Shown here one piece after another: positions 43,556-52,040 of a DNA stretch of 64,000 nt (position 1 is the first letter of the stretch; every line of letters begins with the position of its first letter). The translations under genes were made by a program, and so were the position numbers. The notes beneath the pieces were generated by a model. The model had not been told where the DNA came from. It searched no databases and saw only the letters and a program-made list of their open reading frames with translations. The stretch comes from Peptoniphilus_B koenoeneniae (GTDB lineage: Bacteria; Bacillota; Clostridia; Tissierellales; Peptoniphilaceae): assembly GCF_030812875.1 (NCBI RefSeq), contig NZ_JAUSTN010000006.1:62001-126000 (forward strand), written 5' to 3'.

Positions 43556-44480
43556 GCAAATACCCTCCTTTACTTCTGTGATAGTTATAATCCCAATACC
43601 TCTTATTTCCTCCCTGTATCACTTTTGAAATACTGTCTTCCAAGTATTTCAGATATCCTTTTTCCGTTCTTCTTTTGCTGCGATCGCCAATGCGATTAAG
43701 TGCAGATTTCAAAAATAATTCTTTCATCATTTCTGCATTTCCATGAGTAAAACTGTTTAGAAAAAGAAGTAACGAAAAGTCATCTTTACTGGCATCTCCG
43801 CTGGTGTATGAGCCTTCAAACAATGCTCTTACCATTGCGTTATACCTGCACATCATTTCTATAACCGTATTACTGTCAGGAACACATTCAGCTGCTTCCT
43901 GATACTTTCTAATAATTTCTCTAACACTTCTTTTGGGTGAAAATAGCTTGTAGTATTTATCCAACTCCTTTTGTTTCAAAAGAACTTTTTCTGCAATAAA
44001 ATCATTAAATTTATAGATATTACTGGTCATGGCAATACATCTGTTTTCTTGATACATCTCCACTTTTTCAAGTTGGTTATTAAAGTTCTTTTCTATTTCT
44101 CCCTTTGCAAAAATGTGTATTCCCATTCCCGATTGTGAAATTTCTACATAAGTACCATTGAAGTCATTTATAAACATATCCTGCTTTTTATTATCTACAC
44201 TGTCCAAGTCGATACACACAAACGGATCATCCCTGCTTAACACAAAAGACAATCCGTCACAACTACTACTTTCTATATTATTAACTGCTGTTTCAAAATC
44301 TCCCCATTGTTCTTTATTATTCCAGTCATCAGATTTTAAGGTAATCGGACTTACAGGAAGCTTCAGTATTTTTTCCTTCCCTTTCAAATCCTGTTTTCTG
44401 ATTTTCTTAAACCATAACCACTGTTTGTATTCTCTTAATTCCATTGGAATATTTCGCAAGTAATTTTCCTTGTTAATCAT
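43548..44480 (-). CDS. Primase-polymerase (NrS-1-like) of element 1
   Basis: About 310 residues from ATG 44480, which is preceded by GGAGG. The N-terminus LREYKQWLWFKK...KLPVSPI and the metal-binding CIDLDSV (near residue 92) with SGMGIHIFAKG (near residue 120) match the prim-pol domain of NrS-1-type polymerases, which start and extend DNA without a primer. The neighbouring VapE ATPase would normally be its helicase partner. Appears intact. Confidence 0.75.
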   Translation of the reverse strand: MINKENYLRNIPMELREYKQWLWFKKIRKQDLKGKEKILKLPVSPITLKSDDWNNKEQWGDFETAVNNIESSSCDGLSFVLSRDDPFVCIDLDSVDNKKQDMFINDFNGTYVEISQSGMGIHIFAKGEIEKNFNNQLEKVEMYQENRCIAMTSNIYKFNDFIAEKVLLKQKELDKYYKLFSPKRSVREIIRKYQEAAECVPDSNTVIEMMCRYNAMVRALFEGSYTSGDASKDDFSLLLFLNSFTHGNAEMMKELFLKSALNRIGDRSKRRTEKGYLKYLEDSISKVIQGGNKRYWDYNYHRSKGGYLLE

Positions 44481-44586
44481 CGTAACCTCCAATCTTTATA
44501 TTGCTGATGGAAGTACAATCTGATAAAATAATCTTGTCAGGGATGAAATACCAAGTTGTACTTTCATCTTGCCTTTAGTCATTTGG

Positions 44587-45036
44587 CTAAAGGCTTTTTT
44601 CTTGTATTGCCACCTCTATTATTTCAGTAATCATTTTCAATTCATGCCTATAACTCGCATCCAATTCTCCATATTGCTCCACTCGTTTCAGTTCCGATAG
44701 AATTTCCTGTAACTCATTTTTACAACTGTCTATGACATTTCTTGTAGCAAATATCTTTACCGGAGCATCAAGGATTGCATTGGTCATATAATCCTGTCTG
44801 CTGAGTCCGGACATCGCAATCTTTTTGAAAATAAGCTCCCTATCTTTTCGATTTGTTCTGAATGCTATGGTTACATCCTTTTTCCTGTGATTAGCAAATC
44901 TCTTACCTTTGTCTCGTTCCTTTTGTTTTCTTTCCTCTTCCAAAGCTTGCCATTCTTCTTTACTCAGCAAGTTTTGTGGCTTTTTCTTTTTACGATTAAC
45001 CGCTTCATCATAGTTTGGAAATTTCGGTGCTTTCAC
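44587..45036 (-). CDS. Small mobilization/relaxosome-like protein
   Basis: A 149-residue basic protein beginning at GTG 45036 after GGAGGGAG, overlapping the integrase end by 28 bases. The N-terminal half is lysine-rich and helical; the segment VTIAFRTNRKDRELIFKKIAMSGLSRQDYMTNAIL resembles the ribbon-helix-helix of plasmid mobilization proteins. A second MobC-like protein in the element is the best guess. It is followed by a hairpin and then the prim-pol gene. Confidence 0.6.
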   Translation of the reverse strand: MKAPKFPNYDEAVNRKKKKPQNLLSKEEWQALEEERKQKERDKGKRFANHRKKDVTIAFRTNRKDRELIFKKIAMSGLSRQDYMTNAILDAPVKIFATRNVIDSCKNELQEILSELKRVEQYGELDASYRHELKMITEIIEVAIQEKSL

Positions 45037-46111
45037 TATACTCTCCCTCCTTGTCCAATTTATCAGCCATATCCACCTGTTTATTGGGGAACATATGGCT
45101 GTAATCCATCAACACCTTTATGCTTTCATGTCCTGTTCTCGCTGCAATGTCAACAGGTGTAAAACCCATTTCTATAAGCAGCGATATATGGCTGTGTCTC
45201 AATGCGTGAAGCTTGATTTTCTTAACTTTCGACTTTTTTATTCCTCGCTCCATTTCCTTATTGAAATATGTTTTGCATTTTGGAAAGATTTGTTCATCTT
45301 CCGAAAAATATTCAATTTTCAGGAAATAGTCTTTAAGTTCCCTGATTAAAAAATCAGGAAGCATAATTGTTCTTTTGCTTTTCGGTGTTTTCGGATCGGT
45401 AATAACTTCTTCTCCGTTAATTCTCTGTGCTGGTTTACTTATCCTCATTGTCTTTTTATCAAAGTCAAAATCAGCTTTTGTTAATGCTCTAAGTTCACCT
45501 AATCGAATACCTGTCCAATATAGAATTTCAAAAGCATAAAATGAAATATCCTTGTCCTTAACAGCTTCTATAAACTGTAGGTATTCCTCTTTTGTCCAAA
45601 ATTCCACTTCCTCATCGCTTCTTTGCTTTCCTATTCGCCCTGTTACTTTGCACGGATTTTGCCTTAATCCATAATACTTGACTGCATGGTTGAACATACA
45701 ACTAAGCTGTGCGTGAATGGATTTAAGATAGGTTGGCTTATAGGCTTCTCCTTCCGCATTTTCAATGTTTAAGAGTACATTATGCCACTTCTTTACTACA
45801 ACCGGCTTAATTTCACTCATTTTCATACCGCTGAAAAACAATAAAATCTTTGTTCTTATCATATGTTCTTTTATCATCCAAGTATTTAACCTTATTGTGC
45901 CTATGACATCAGCCTTATAGAGTTCAAAATAATCTTCAAAGAACATATTGAGTGAACCGGACATCTTTACCGTGAAATTTTTCTCGTAAGTAATTGCCTC
46001 TTTCTTCGTTTCAAAGCCTCTTTTCAGCTTTTTTCTGCTCTGTCCGTCCCAATCCTTATAATAGAATGAAGCGAACCATTTCCCGCTTTTTTCGTCCTTA
46101 TATGCAGGCAT
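45008..46111 (-). CDS. int: Tyrosine integrase of element 1
   Basis: A 367-residue Tn916/phage-type integrase: an N-terminal arm-binding domain (KSGKWFASFYYKDWDGQSRKK), core-binding domain, and catalytic domain with R in WTGIRLGELRAL, HALRHSHISLLIEMGF and TGHESIKVLMDYSHMF (nucleophile tyrosine). Its start overlaps the xis stop (TAATG). It should recombine the guaA 3' end. It is unusual that it lies 2 kb inside the right end rather than right next to the attachment site. Confidence 0.9.
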   Translation of the reverse strand: MPAYKDEKSGKWFASFYYKDWDGQSRKKLKRGFETKKEAITYEKNFTVKMSGSLNMFFEDYFELYKADVIGTIRLNTWMIKEHMIRTKILLFFSGMKMSEIKPVVVKKWHNVLLNIENAEGEAYKPTYLKSIHAQLSCMFNHAVKYYGLRQNPCKVTGRIGKQRSDEEVEFWTKEEYLQFIEAVKDKDISFYAFEILYWTGIRLGELRALTKADFDFDKKTMRISKPAQRINGEEVITDPKTPKSKRTIMLPDFLIRELKDYFLKIEYFSEDEQIFPKCKTYFNKEMERGIKKSKVKKIKLHALRHSHISLLIEMGFTPVDIAARTGHESIKVLMDYSHMFPNKQVDMADKLDKEGEYSESTEISKL

Positions 46112-46296
46112 TATTTTCCCTCCTTCGCTTTGTAGATTTGTTCCATAAAATATTTCTTATTGATTCTTCCCCTAAGGACAAGAAAGCCGTGTTCAGCAAG
46201 CTGCTTATTCATATCTCGGATGATTTTATAAGCTTGTTGCTGCGATATATTTAGTAAATCGGCAACTTCATTTGAAGTAAGAAATAATTTCTCCAT
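46111..46296 (-). CDS. xis: Excisionase-like DNA-binding protein
   Basis: About 61 residues from ATG 46296, after AAGGAGG; an upstream in-frame start lacks a ribosome site. A helix-turn-helix (LTSNEVADLLNISQQQAYKIIRDMNKQL) of the excisionase type precedes a basic tail. It is translated together with the integrase (one-base-step TAATG) and would steer it towards excision. Confidence 0.8.
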   Translation of the reverse strand: MEKLFLTSNEVADLLNISQQQAYKIIRDMNKQLAEHGFLVLRGRINKKYFMEQIYKAKEGK

Positions 46297-46473
46297 CGGA
46301 CTTTCCTCCTTTCTTTTCAGAAACATATTTGTTTCTATTTCTATTTTAGATTACAAGTATCTTTTTTGTTTCTGTCAATACTTTTTTCTAAATTTTATTT
46401 TTCTATTGTATTTTGCCTATTTTAGATTATATTATTAAAGAGAAACAAATTTGCTCCTAAGGAGGTGTTTAAA

Positions 46474-47010
46474 TTGAGTTTGGGTAAATTGATAAAGAAA
46501 TTCCGTGAATTAAGAAGAATTACTCAAAAGGCGTTAGGAGACAGAACACATTTAGATGATGTGAGAATCAGACAGTACGAACTTGATATTCGTACTCCTA
46601 AAGATGATGTCTTGGAAAATATTTCTGATGCACTCCATGTAAATAAAGATTATTTGAAAGAACCTGATTATCCCTATACAGAACATGATTTAATGCGGTT
46701 TTTATTTAAGCTGGATGACAGTATTGAAGTGAATATACGACCTGTTATTCTAAATGATGAAGATCCTGAATATACTACCACAGGCATATATTTCGGCAGC
46801 GAAGCTATTCTCAGAATCCGTAATATGCTTGAACAGTGGCAGGAAATGAAGGAAAAATATGAGAATAATGAAATTACGAAAGAAGCCTTGCAGGATTGGA
46901 AGGCAAACTACCCTGACAGCTTAAAAAAAGATTACGTTCCCTTTGAAGAAAGCAATGTGAAATTCTATAAAAGCGGTATCAGTGCAAAAATTCCACCGGA
47001 TATAAAATAA
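46474..47010 (+). CDS. XRE-family regulator of element 1
   Basis: About 178 residues with an N-terminal helix-turn-helix (LGKLIKKFRELRRITQKALGDRTHLDDVRIRQYELDIRTPKDDVL). The start is best taken as TTG 46474, nine bases past GGAGG; the GTG at 46465 overlaps that site. The C-terminal part has no recognised domain. Divergent from xis-int and so placed to control them. A terminator follows. Confidence 0.78.
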   Translation: MSLGKLIKKFRELRRITQKALGDRTHLDDVRIRQYELDIRTPKDDVLENISDALHVNKDYLKEPDYPYTEHDLMRFLFKLDDSIEVNIRPVILNDEDPEYTTTGIYFGSEAILRIRNMLEQWQEMKEKYENNEITKEALQDWKANYPDSLKKDYVPFEESNVKFYKSGISAKIPPDIK

Positions 47011-47017
47011 GCACAGA

Positions 47018-47068
47018 AAAAGCACATAACTGAAAGATTTTTAGGTCTTAAAGTTATGTGCTTTGTTT
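47018..47068 (+). terminator. Terminator after the element 1 regulator
   Basis: Long stem AGCACATAACT / AGTTATGTGCT with an inner stem-like loop and T-rich tail. Confidence 0.75.
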
Positions 47069-47136
47069 ATTTCATATGATTATTCAGAAATACTCAAATC
47101 CGTAGATATCATTTTAATCAAAGTTTTATACGGATT

Positions 47137-47931
47137 TTACTCACTATCACATTTAATATCATCTAATACTTCTATATCGATTACAGTTTCATCATCCATC
47201 TTTTTATAGTATTCAACACTTGCTAATTCGCTAGATGCTAAATATTTCCTAAGTTTTTCTGACATGGGCTTAAAAGTAACAAAAGTCAACCCACCAGATA
47301 CGGCAGCACCTAAAACAGGAACACCTTTTGCAACTCCTCTTGCAAAGATTTGCTTTGTCATTTGAACACCTAATATAGTAGCCACCTTTTTTACTATAGG
47401 ATATATTACTCCTTTTGTTAGTGCTTTCTGTGGGAGTTTTTTTACAACCTGTTTTGCCACTTGAGCTGCTAATTTGTTTACGGTATTTACTGCTCCATTT
47501 ACGCCAAACATTATGCCGACAAATAAAGTAAGTAAATTTTTTGTTTCCTCGTTCATTTCTTTAGAATCAAGACTTAAATCATGCCAACCATAAAGGTATA
47601 TCAATTTTTGAAGTATACGGAGAATATGTCCAAAATATTGAGATAAGTCAGCTGGAACTGTACCTATCATAATAAATCCACCCGGCAATCCCGCTGCTGC
47701 TGATAGAGCAGTTACCTTTGTCGTTTCTGCTGTTATACAACTTTTAGCAATTTTATTAATATCTTCTACACATATTCCAGCATATGCCGGATTATATTGA
47801 ATCGCCTTCTCCACAGTCTCTTGACTATATCTATCTCGTAGTTCTTTCCTGAGAAATAATTCGCGGTCAATCTTAACCATTGGAAGCTTTGCACTCTCTA
47901 CAAGTACTGCTTCAAATTTTATATTCTCCAT
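47137..47931 (-). CDS. EcsC-family protein
   Basis: A 264-residue protein with the EcsC pattern: ITAETTKVTALSAAAGLPGGFIMIGTVPADLSQYFGHILRILQKLIYLYGW (residues 65-115), and glycine/alanine-rich hydrophobic stretches near 135-160 and 190-220. The family is named after B. subtilis EcsC; its function is unknown. It is cargo at the right end of element 1. Confidence 0.78.
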   Translation of the reverse strand: MENIKFEAVLVESAKLPMVKIDRELFLRKELRDRYSQETVEKAIQYNPAYAGICVEDINKIAKSCITAETTKVTALSAAAGLPGGFIMIGTVPADLSQYFGHILRILQKLIYLYGWHDLSLDSKEMNEETKNLLTLFVGIMFGVNGAVNTVNKLAAQVAKQVVKKLPQKALTKGVIYPIVKKVATILGVQMTKQIFARGVAKGVPVLGAAVSGGLTFVTFKPMSEKLRKYLASSELASVEYYKKMDDETVIDIEVLDDIKCDSE

Positions 47932-48082
47932 TATATACTCACCTTTTTAACCTTTCCAATAATCTAAATTAAAATGCAGACTTTGAGAATAATCTATTTC
48001 ATTATGATTCACATCTAGTATCTTCTGAAATCCCATACTCAGGTTCAACAACTCCCTTTCAGACCTACTTTTTCTTACTTTT

Positions 48083-48100
48083 AGTATCAAAATAGTATCA
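48083..48100. other. Arm-type site, right end of element 1
   Basis: AGTATCAAAATAGTATCA, the partner of the doublet at 29037 (17 of 18 bases the same). The rest of the 47.93-48.29 kb gap is AT-rich and holds the junction at 48181. Confidence 0.55.
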
Positions 48101-48180
48101 CTCAAGAGTTTTTTGCTCCTATAAAACGCTGAAATACTGTATTTTCAACAGTTTTATAGCATAAACATATTTATTACTCT

Positions 48181-48192
48181 ATTCCCATTCAA
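48181..48192. other. Attachment site shared by elements 1 and 2
   Basis: ATTCCCATTCAA, identical to the guaA end at 56781-56792. On the minus strand it reads ATA TTT GTT GAA TGG GAA TAG, i.e. IFVEWE-stop, so a guaA-like tail is kept at the junction. Confidence 0.8.
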
Positions 48193-48286
48193 CAAATATA
48201 TACTTTTTATATAATCTTAATGTGTATTTTAAGCTATTTTATTTTTTATTACCTAACATTTTTTATCATAATATACCTTATTTTAA

Positions 48287-48313
48287 AATTATTGTTACGA
48301 TTTTGTTACGCTT
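48287..48313. other. Arm-type site, left end of element 2
   Basis: A 27-base segment with GTTAC twice (spaced by GATTTT), overlapping the integrase stop codon. Twenty-five of 27 bases recur at 56707-56733 near the other end of element 2. Confidence 0.6.
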
Positions 48314-49377
48314 AAATTTTCCATTACATTAAGTATCTTATCATCATTAGGGATCATGTGAGAATAAATATTTAATGTAGTTGATACTTTTTCATGTCCT
48401 AACCTCTTACTTAAAGCTACTATGTTTATACCCTCATTTAACAATAAACTTGCGTGAGAGTGTCTTAGATCATGGATTCTAATTTTATTAAGATTATTTC
48501 TTTTACAAATATTAGTAATACCATGTTCAAATTTGTGTTTAGTACAATTAAAAATTCTATCATCTGGATCTGGTTTATAAAATAACTTCTTATAAGCTTC
48601 TATTTCTTCAATCACACTACTAATTATAGTGATCTTCCTAATACTCTTCTTTGTTTTAGGTTCAGTTATTACGTCTTTACCATTAATACGTTGATAGGAT
48701 TTATTAATATTGATCATATTGTTTTTAAAGTCTATATCGCTCCAGGTTAAGGCTAATAACTCACCAATACGGCAACCGCTCCAATATAAAATATTAAAGC
48801 CTAAATGAAGCGTTTTATCTTCTACAAGGTTAATAAATGTGTTAAATTCCTTTAGGCTCCAGATCTCTTTTTCTGGTGCGTGCTTCTCCCCTATTGTTCC
48901 CACTTTATGAACTGGATTGTTTTGTAAATTATGAAATTTAACAGCATAATTAAAGATCGCTGTTAGTTGATTATTAATTGTTTTTAAATAAGTAGGTGCA
49001 TAAGGCTTATTTGTACTATGATTTAAAGCTGATAACAATGAATTTTGCCATCTTTGTATTTCTATTGAGCCTATTTCACTTATTTTCATATCCTTAAAGT
49101 ATGGAAGTATTTTATTTTCTGTAATATATTCTTTATTTGTTAGTGTATGCTCTTTAATTCTTGGTTTCATATCTTCAAGATACATTTTATAAAGACTTTT
49201 AAAATTCATTTCAGGGTTAAACTTTATATTATTTAAAAAGTTTCTTTCGAACTCATCGGCTTCTTTTTTCGTGCTGAAGCCTTCTTTTTTCTTTTGCTTA
49301 GTTTCACCATCTAAATTTACATATCGAAATGAACAATACCACCTGTTAGGATCGTTCTTCATTCGTTTACTTGTCAT
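48295..49377 (-). CDS. int: Tyrosine integrase of element 2
   Basis: A 360-residue phage-type integrase. The arm-binding N-terminus (RWYCSFRYVNLDGETKQKKKEGF) is followed by the catalytic domain: R in WSGCRIGELLALTW, HDLRHSHASLLLNEGINI and LGHEKVSTTLNIYSHMIP. Its gene ends about 100 bases from the attachment site at 48181, the usual place for a phage or satellite integrase. It is related to, but clearly different from, the element 1 integrase; both appear to use the guaA 3' end. Confidence 0.92.
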   Translation of the reverse strand: MTSKRMKNDPNRWYCSFRYVNLDGETKQKKKEGFSTKKEADEFERNFLNNIKFNPEMNFKSLYKMYLEDMKPRIKEHTLTNKEYITENKILPYFKDMKISEIGSIEIQRWQNSLLSALNHSTNKPYAPTYLKTINNQLTAIFNYAVKFHNLQNNPVHKVGTIGEKHAPEKEIWSLKEFNTFINLVEDKTLHLGFNILYWSGCRIGELLALTWSDIDFKNNMININKSYQRINGKDVITEPKTKKSIRKITIISSVIEEIEAYKKLFYKPDPDDRIFNCTKHKFEHGITNICKRNNLNKIRIHDLRHSHASLLLNEGINIVALSKRLGHEKVSTTLNIYSHMIPNDDKILNVMENLSVTKS

Positions 49378-49539
49378 AATATCTCCTTTATTAAATTGTT
49401 ACCAGGCTTAAAATTTGGGGTCAATTTCAAGCTTTTATTTTTTTTTAGTATAATTGCATTAGTTTAAATTTAAAGACGCTTAGAAAGGCTGTCAGGACTT
49501 CAGATTTAATTAAAAAAATAAATTCCATAAATATCATCT

Positions 49540-50232
49540 TTAAAAAGGTATATCATCTAATTTTGTATTTATATGTTTTAAATTAATTTCATCTAAATCA
49601 TTTATTAAATCTTGTAGAAAAGCTCCCTTGTTTGAGTCTTCATTGCCAGATGCTAAATCATATAACAAAGAAAGATCAGTATTTATAGTTTTATAATCAT
49701 CTGCTATTAACTCTATTTTTTCAATAAAAGGAAAAGTAATATAACCTAATTTAAAAACAAATAACTTATGAGAAATCGCCGTTTTATAAATTCCATACCA
49801 ATTCTCACCTACTTTCAAAAGAAAAATAGTGTTTATAATATCTGTTTCTAAACTTTCGCCAGTTTGAAAATAGTAAGATATTTCTTGTTCGTTCTTATAC
49901 TTAGCTAGTTCCTGGACTAATTCGTTTAAGTCAAAGTTTATATTTTCATTTGGATTATTCGGAGATATCCAATTTACTTTATTATCTTCTGTTAATTCTA
50001 TGAGTTTCTCAATAATAATAGCACTTTTACTTTTAGAACCTTCATAAAAATATGAAATGTCTACATCTAAAATTTCAGATAGTTTTTTCAATCTTGTATT
50101 TGGAATATTTTTTATATCTCCATTTTCATATTTTGATAGAGTCCCTTGAGTAAGATTCATTTCATCAGCAATCTCTTGAAGTGTTAATCCTTTTTGTAAT
50201 CTAGCCTGTTTTATTTTTTCACCTATATTCAT
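49540..50232 (-). CDS. CI-like repressor of element 2
   Basis: A 230-residue protein with an N-terminal XRE helix-turn-helix (IGEKIKQARLQKGLTLQEIADEMNLTQGTLSKYENGDIKN) and a C-terminal region without the catalytic serine-lysine pattern of LexA-type repressors, so control by RecA self-cleavage is not evident. It is divergent from a Cro-like gene with a strong promoter in between and therefore is the likely lysogeny repressor. GGAGG precedes the ATG. Confidence 0.85.
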   Translation of the reverse strand: MNIGEKIKQARLQKGLTLQEIADEMNLTQGTLSKYENGDIKNIPNTRLKKLSEILDVDISYFYEGSKSKSAIIIEKLIELTEDNKVNWISPNNPNENINFDLNELVQELAKYKNEQEISYYFQTGESLETDIINTIFLLKVGENWYGIYKTAISHKLFVFKLGYITFPFIEKIELIADDYKTINTDLSLLYDLASGNEDSNKGAFLQDLINDLDEINLKHINTKLDDIPF

Positions 50233-50309
50233 GACAACCTCCTTAAACTAATTATAAATATTCTTATGAGTAATATCAAGAAATATTATTTATTTTTCAA
50301 TAAAAACTA

Positions 50310-50337
50310 TTGACAAGGAATATATTAGGAATATAAT
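50310..50337 (+). promoter_or_regulatory. Strong consensus promoter for the rightward genes
   Basis: TTGACA at 50310-50315 and TATAAT at 50332-50337 with a 16-base spacer; both hexamers are perfect. It drives the Cro-like gene and the replication genes. Confidence 0.85.
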
Positions 50338-50340
50338 AGT

Positions 50341-50361
50341 ATTAAGAATAATATTCTTAAT
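50341..50361. promoter_or_regulatory. Operator palindrome downstream of the promoter
   Basis: Perfect inverted repeat ATTAAGAAT / ATTCTTAAT with a 3-base centre, four bases after the -10 element, where a repressor would block transcription. Related half-sites (ATATTCTT) occur around 50263 on the repressor side. Confidence 0.65.
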
Positions 50362-50401
50362 GAAGAATTTATTCATATTGTTGTGAAAGGGGGTTAAATT
50401 T

Positions 50402-50611
50402 ATGAATGATATCAATTTAAAATTAAATAAACACTTGATAAAGAAGAAGTTAATAGAGTTAAATTTAACACAAAATGAATTTGCAAATAAAAATAATATT
50501 GCTCAATCTACATTATCAAATGTTTTAAATGGAAGGCAAGCAACCACAAAAACGTTAAATAAAATAGCTAATGGATTAGGTATATCAGTAGTTGATCTAT
50601 TAGAAGATTAA
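50402..50611 (+). CDS. Cro-like helix-turn-helix protein
   Basis: Sixty-nine residues, a single XRE domain (KKKLIELNLTQNEFANKNNIAQSTLSNVLNGRQATTKTLNKIANGL). First gene of the rightward transcript, opposite the repressor. It has a strong ribosome site (AAAGGGGG). Confidence 0.83.
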   Translation: MNDINLKLNKHLIKKKLIELNLTQNEFANKNNIAQSTLSNVLNGRQATTKTLNKIANGLGISVVDLLED

Positions 50612-50626
50612 AAAGAAGGTGAAATA

Positions 50627-50812
50627 ATGGCTACATTAGTAAAAGTAGATGAAGTTAAAGAGCTTCTAAATGTTAAAGAAGGTAAAGCATACCAGATCAT
50701 GAAGAGGCTAAACAAGGAACTTGAAGAAAAAGGGTTCATAACTATTCAAGGTAGAGTTCCAATAGACTATTTAAAAGAGAGGTTTAATTTATGTGATGAA
50801 GATGTCAATTAA
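50627..50812 (+). CDS. Excisionase-like protein of element 2
   Basis: Sixty-one residues. The segment VDEVKELLNVKEGKAYQIMKRLNKELEEKGFITIQGRVPIDYLKERF closely follows the element 1 excisionase (helix-turn-helix, then GRI/GRV and a basic end). It probably directs excision by the integrase at 48295. It is 15 bases after the Cro-like gene. Confidence 0.75.
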   Translation: MATLVKVDEVKELLNVKEGKAYQIMKRLNKELEEKGFITIQGRVPIDYLKERFNLCDEDVN

Positions 50813-50836
50813 TAATTTAGTTAGAAATAAAAAAAG

Positions 50837-50878
50837 CCTACCAGGTTCAAACAAGTTCCCCAACTCTATCCTGGTAGG
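50837..50878 (-). terminator. Hairpin with T run on the minus strand
   Basis: Stem CCTACCAGG / CCTGGTAGG with a 24-base loop. The T run (seven T) is on the minus side, so it would end leftward transcripts coming from the replication genes, protecting the repressor region; on the plus strand it has no T tail. Confidence 0.55.
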
Positions 50879-50980
50879 TTATGACAAGTAACACCAAAAT
50901 TAAATGGTATTGCTCATATAAATTCTAACATAATTGATTGATATTTACAAGTTAAAGGGGAACTTTTAGGAGGTTTTAAA

Positions 50981-51289
50981 ATGACAAATAATAAAGATTA
51001 TATAGAACTAAGAGAAGATTTTTTTGAAAATGATGTTATTAAAAGCATTGATGAAGAGTACGGTATCCTTTATACAATGATTTATGTAGATTTACTACTT
51101 TTAAGTCCTGATGGATATTTGAAATTTAATGGATCAAAAAAAGATTTCATTAAAAAGGTATCTTTAAAAATTAATGAGAAAGTTGAAGATATAGAAAAAA
51201 CAATTGAGATTTTAATATTAAAAGATTTAATTGATGTTATTTCTGAAAATGAGTACTTCTTAAAACAAACAGAAGTTGTAAGATACTAG
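50981..51289 (+). CDS. Phage replisome-organizer-like N-terminal protein
   Basis: A 102-residue protein with the pattern YIELREDFFENDVIKSIDEEYGILYTMIYVDLLLLS, like the N-terminal domain of phage replisome organizers. It has only this winged-helix domain. AGGAGG lies before the ATG, and the next gene follows at once. Probably helps to start replication of element 2. Confidence 0.6.
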   Translation: MTNNKDYIELREDFFENDVIKSIDEEYGILYTMIYVDLLLLSPDGYLKFNGSKKDFIKKVSLKINEKVEDIEKTIEILILKDLIDVISENEYFLKQTEVVRY

Positions 51290-51299
51290 GTTGATCATT

Positions 51300-52040
51300 A
51301 TGGAAAATCAAGGGTGGGTTAGTGTTCATAGAAAAATATGTGAACATTGGCTATGGAAAGATAAATCCCCTTTTGATAAGCGATCTGCCTGGATTGATTT
51401 ATTAATGATAGCAAATCATGCGGATAATAAAATCTTTATGGATAGAAGTGTTATCGTTGTGAAACGTGGTCAAAAAATTACTAGCTTAAATAAATTAGCT
51501 TTGAGGTGGAAATGGTCAAGAAAGAAAGTTACAAATTTTCTTGAAGCGTTAGAACAAGATGACATGATAATCCTAAAAAGGGAACAAGGGAAATATACAA
51601 CTATAACCATTGTAAATTACGGAAAATATCAAGTTACAGGAACAACTGAAAGCACAACCGAGGAACAACCGAGGAACAACCAAAGCACAACCAAAGCACA
51701 ACCGAGGAACATAAACAATAATGATAACAATGTAAACAATGATAACAATGATGATGATAAGGCTGAATATGTTACAAAGATTAACGGTTTAATCAAAAAT
51801 AAAATATCATCATCATCTTTAGAAAAATTTATAAATCGATTTGGAGTTGATAAATTAGGTCCTTTGATTAATGAAATAGAAAGAAGCGACTATTTAAAAG
51901 AAAATATTAACTTCAATAATCTTAATGATGATTTTATTAATAAGGCCATTAGTGGAAAATATAGGACTTTTAAGAAACAGATTGATTCAACTGATATAGG
52001 AGAGAATAAATATGGAAATACCAAAGCACTTGAGTACTGA
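51300..52040 (+). CDS. DnaD-like replication initiator
   Basis: About 246 residues from ATG 51300. The N-terminal winged helix (GWVSVHRKICEHWLWKDKSPFDKRSAWIDLLMIANHAD, residues 4-45, and LALRWKWSRKKVTNFLEALEQDDMI) is typical of phage DnaD/replication-initiator proteins. A low-complexity linker rich in T, E, Q, N (residues about 115-155) is encoded by the iteron array. The C-terminal part may load the helicase with the DnaC-like partner. It overlaps the DnaC-like gene by 29 bases. Confidence 0.75.
   Translation: MENQGWVSVHRKICEHWLWKDKSPFDKRSAWIDLLMIANHADNKIFMDRSVIVVKRGQKITSLNKLALRWKWSRKKVTNFLEALEQDDMIILKREQGKYTTITIVNYGKYQVTGTTESTTEEQPRNNQSTTKAQPRNINNNDNNVNNDNNDDDKAEYVTKINGLIKNKISSSSLEKFINRFGVDKLGPLINEIERSDYLKENINFNNLNDDFINKAISGKYRTFKKQIDSTDIGENKYGNTKALEY
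51637..51710 (+). repeat. 11-bp iterons: candidate replication origin of element 2
   Basis: Five exact-length 11-base units lie head to tail at 51649-51703: AAAGCACAACC, GAGGAACAACC twice, AAAGCACAACC twice. A diverged unit precedes (51637) and a partial one follows (to 51710). Directly after comes an AT-rich stretch with repeated AATGATAACAATG. Eleven bases are one helical turn and not a multiple of three, so DNA-level selection is likely. An origin inside the initiator gene is a familiar phage arrangement. Confidence 0.7.

Noticed and set aside
44571..44594. Hairpin GCCTTTAG / CTAAAGGC with T run
   Set aside because: The T run faces right, yet no rightward gene lies before it, so I could not assign a role; it overlaps the stop of the gene at 44587.
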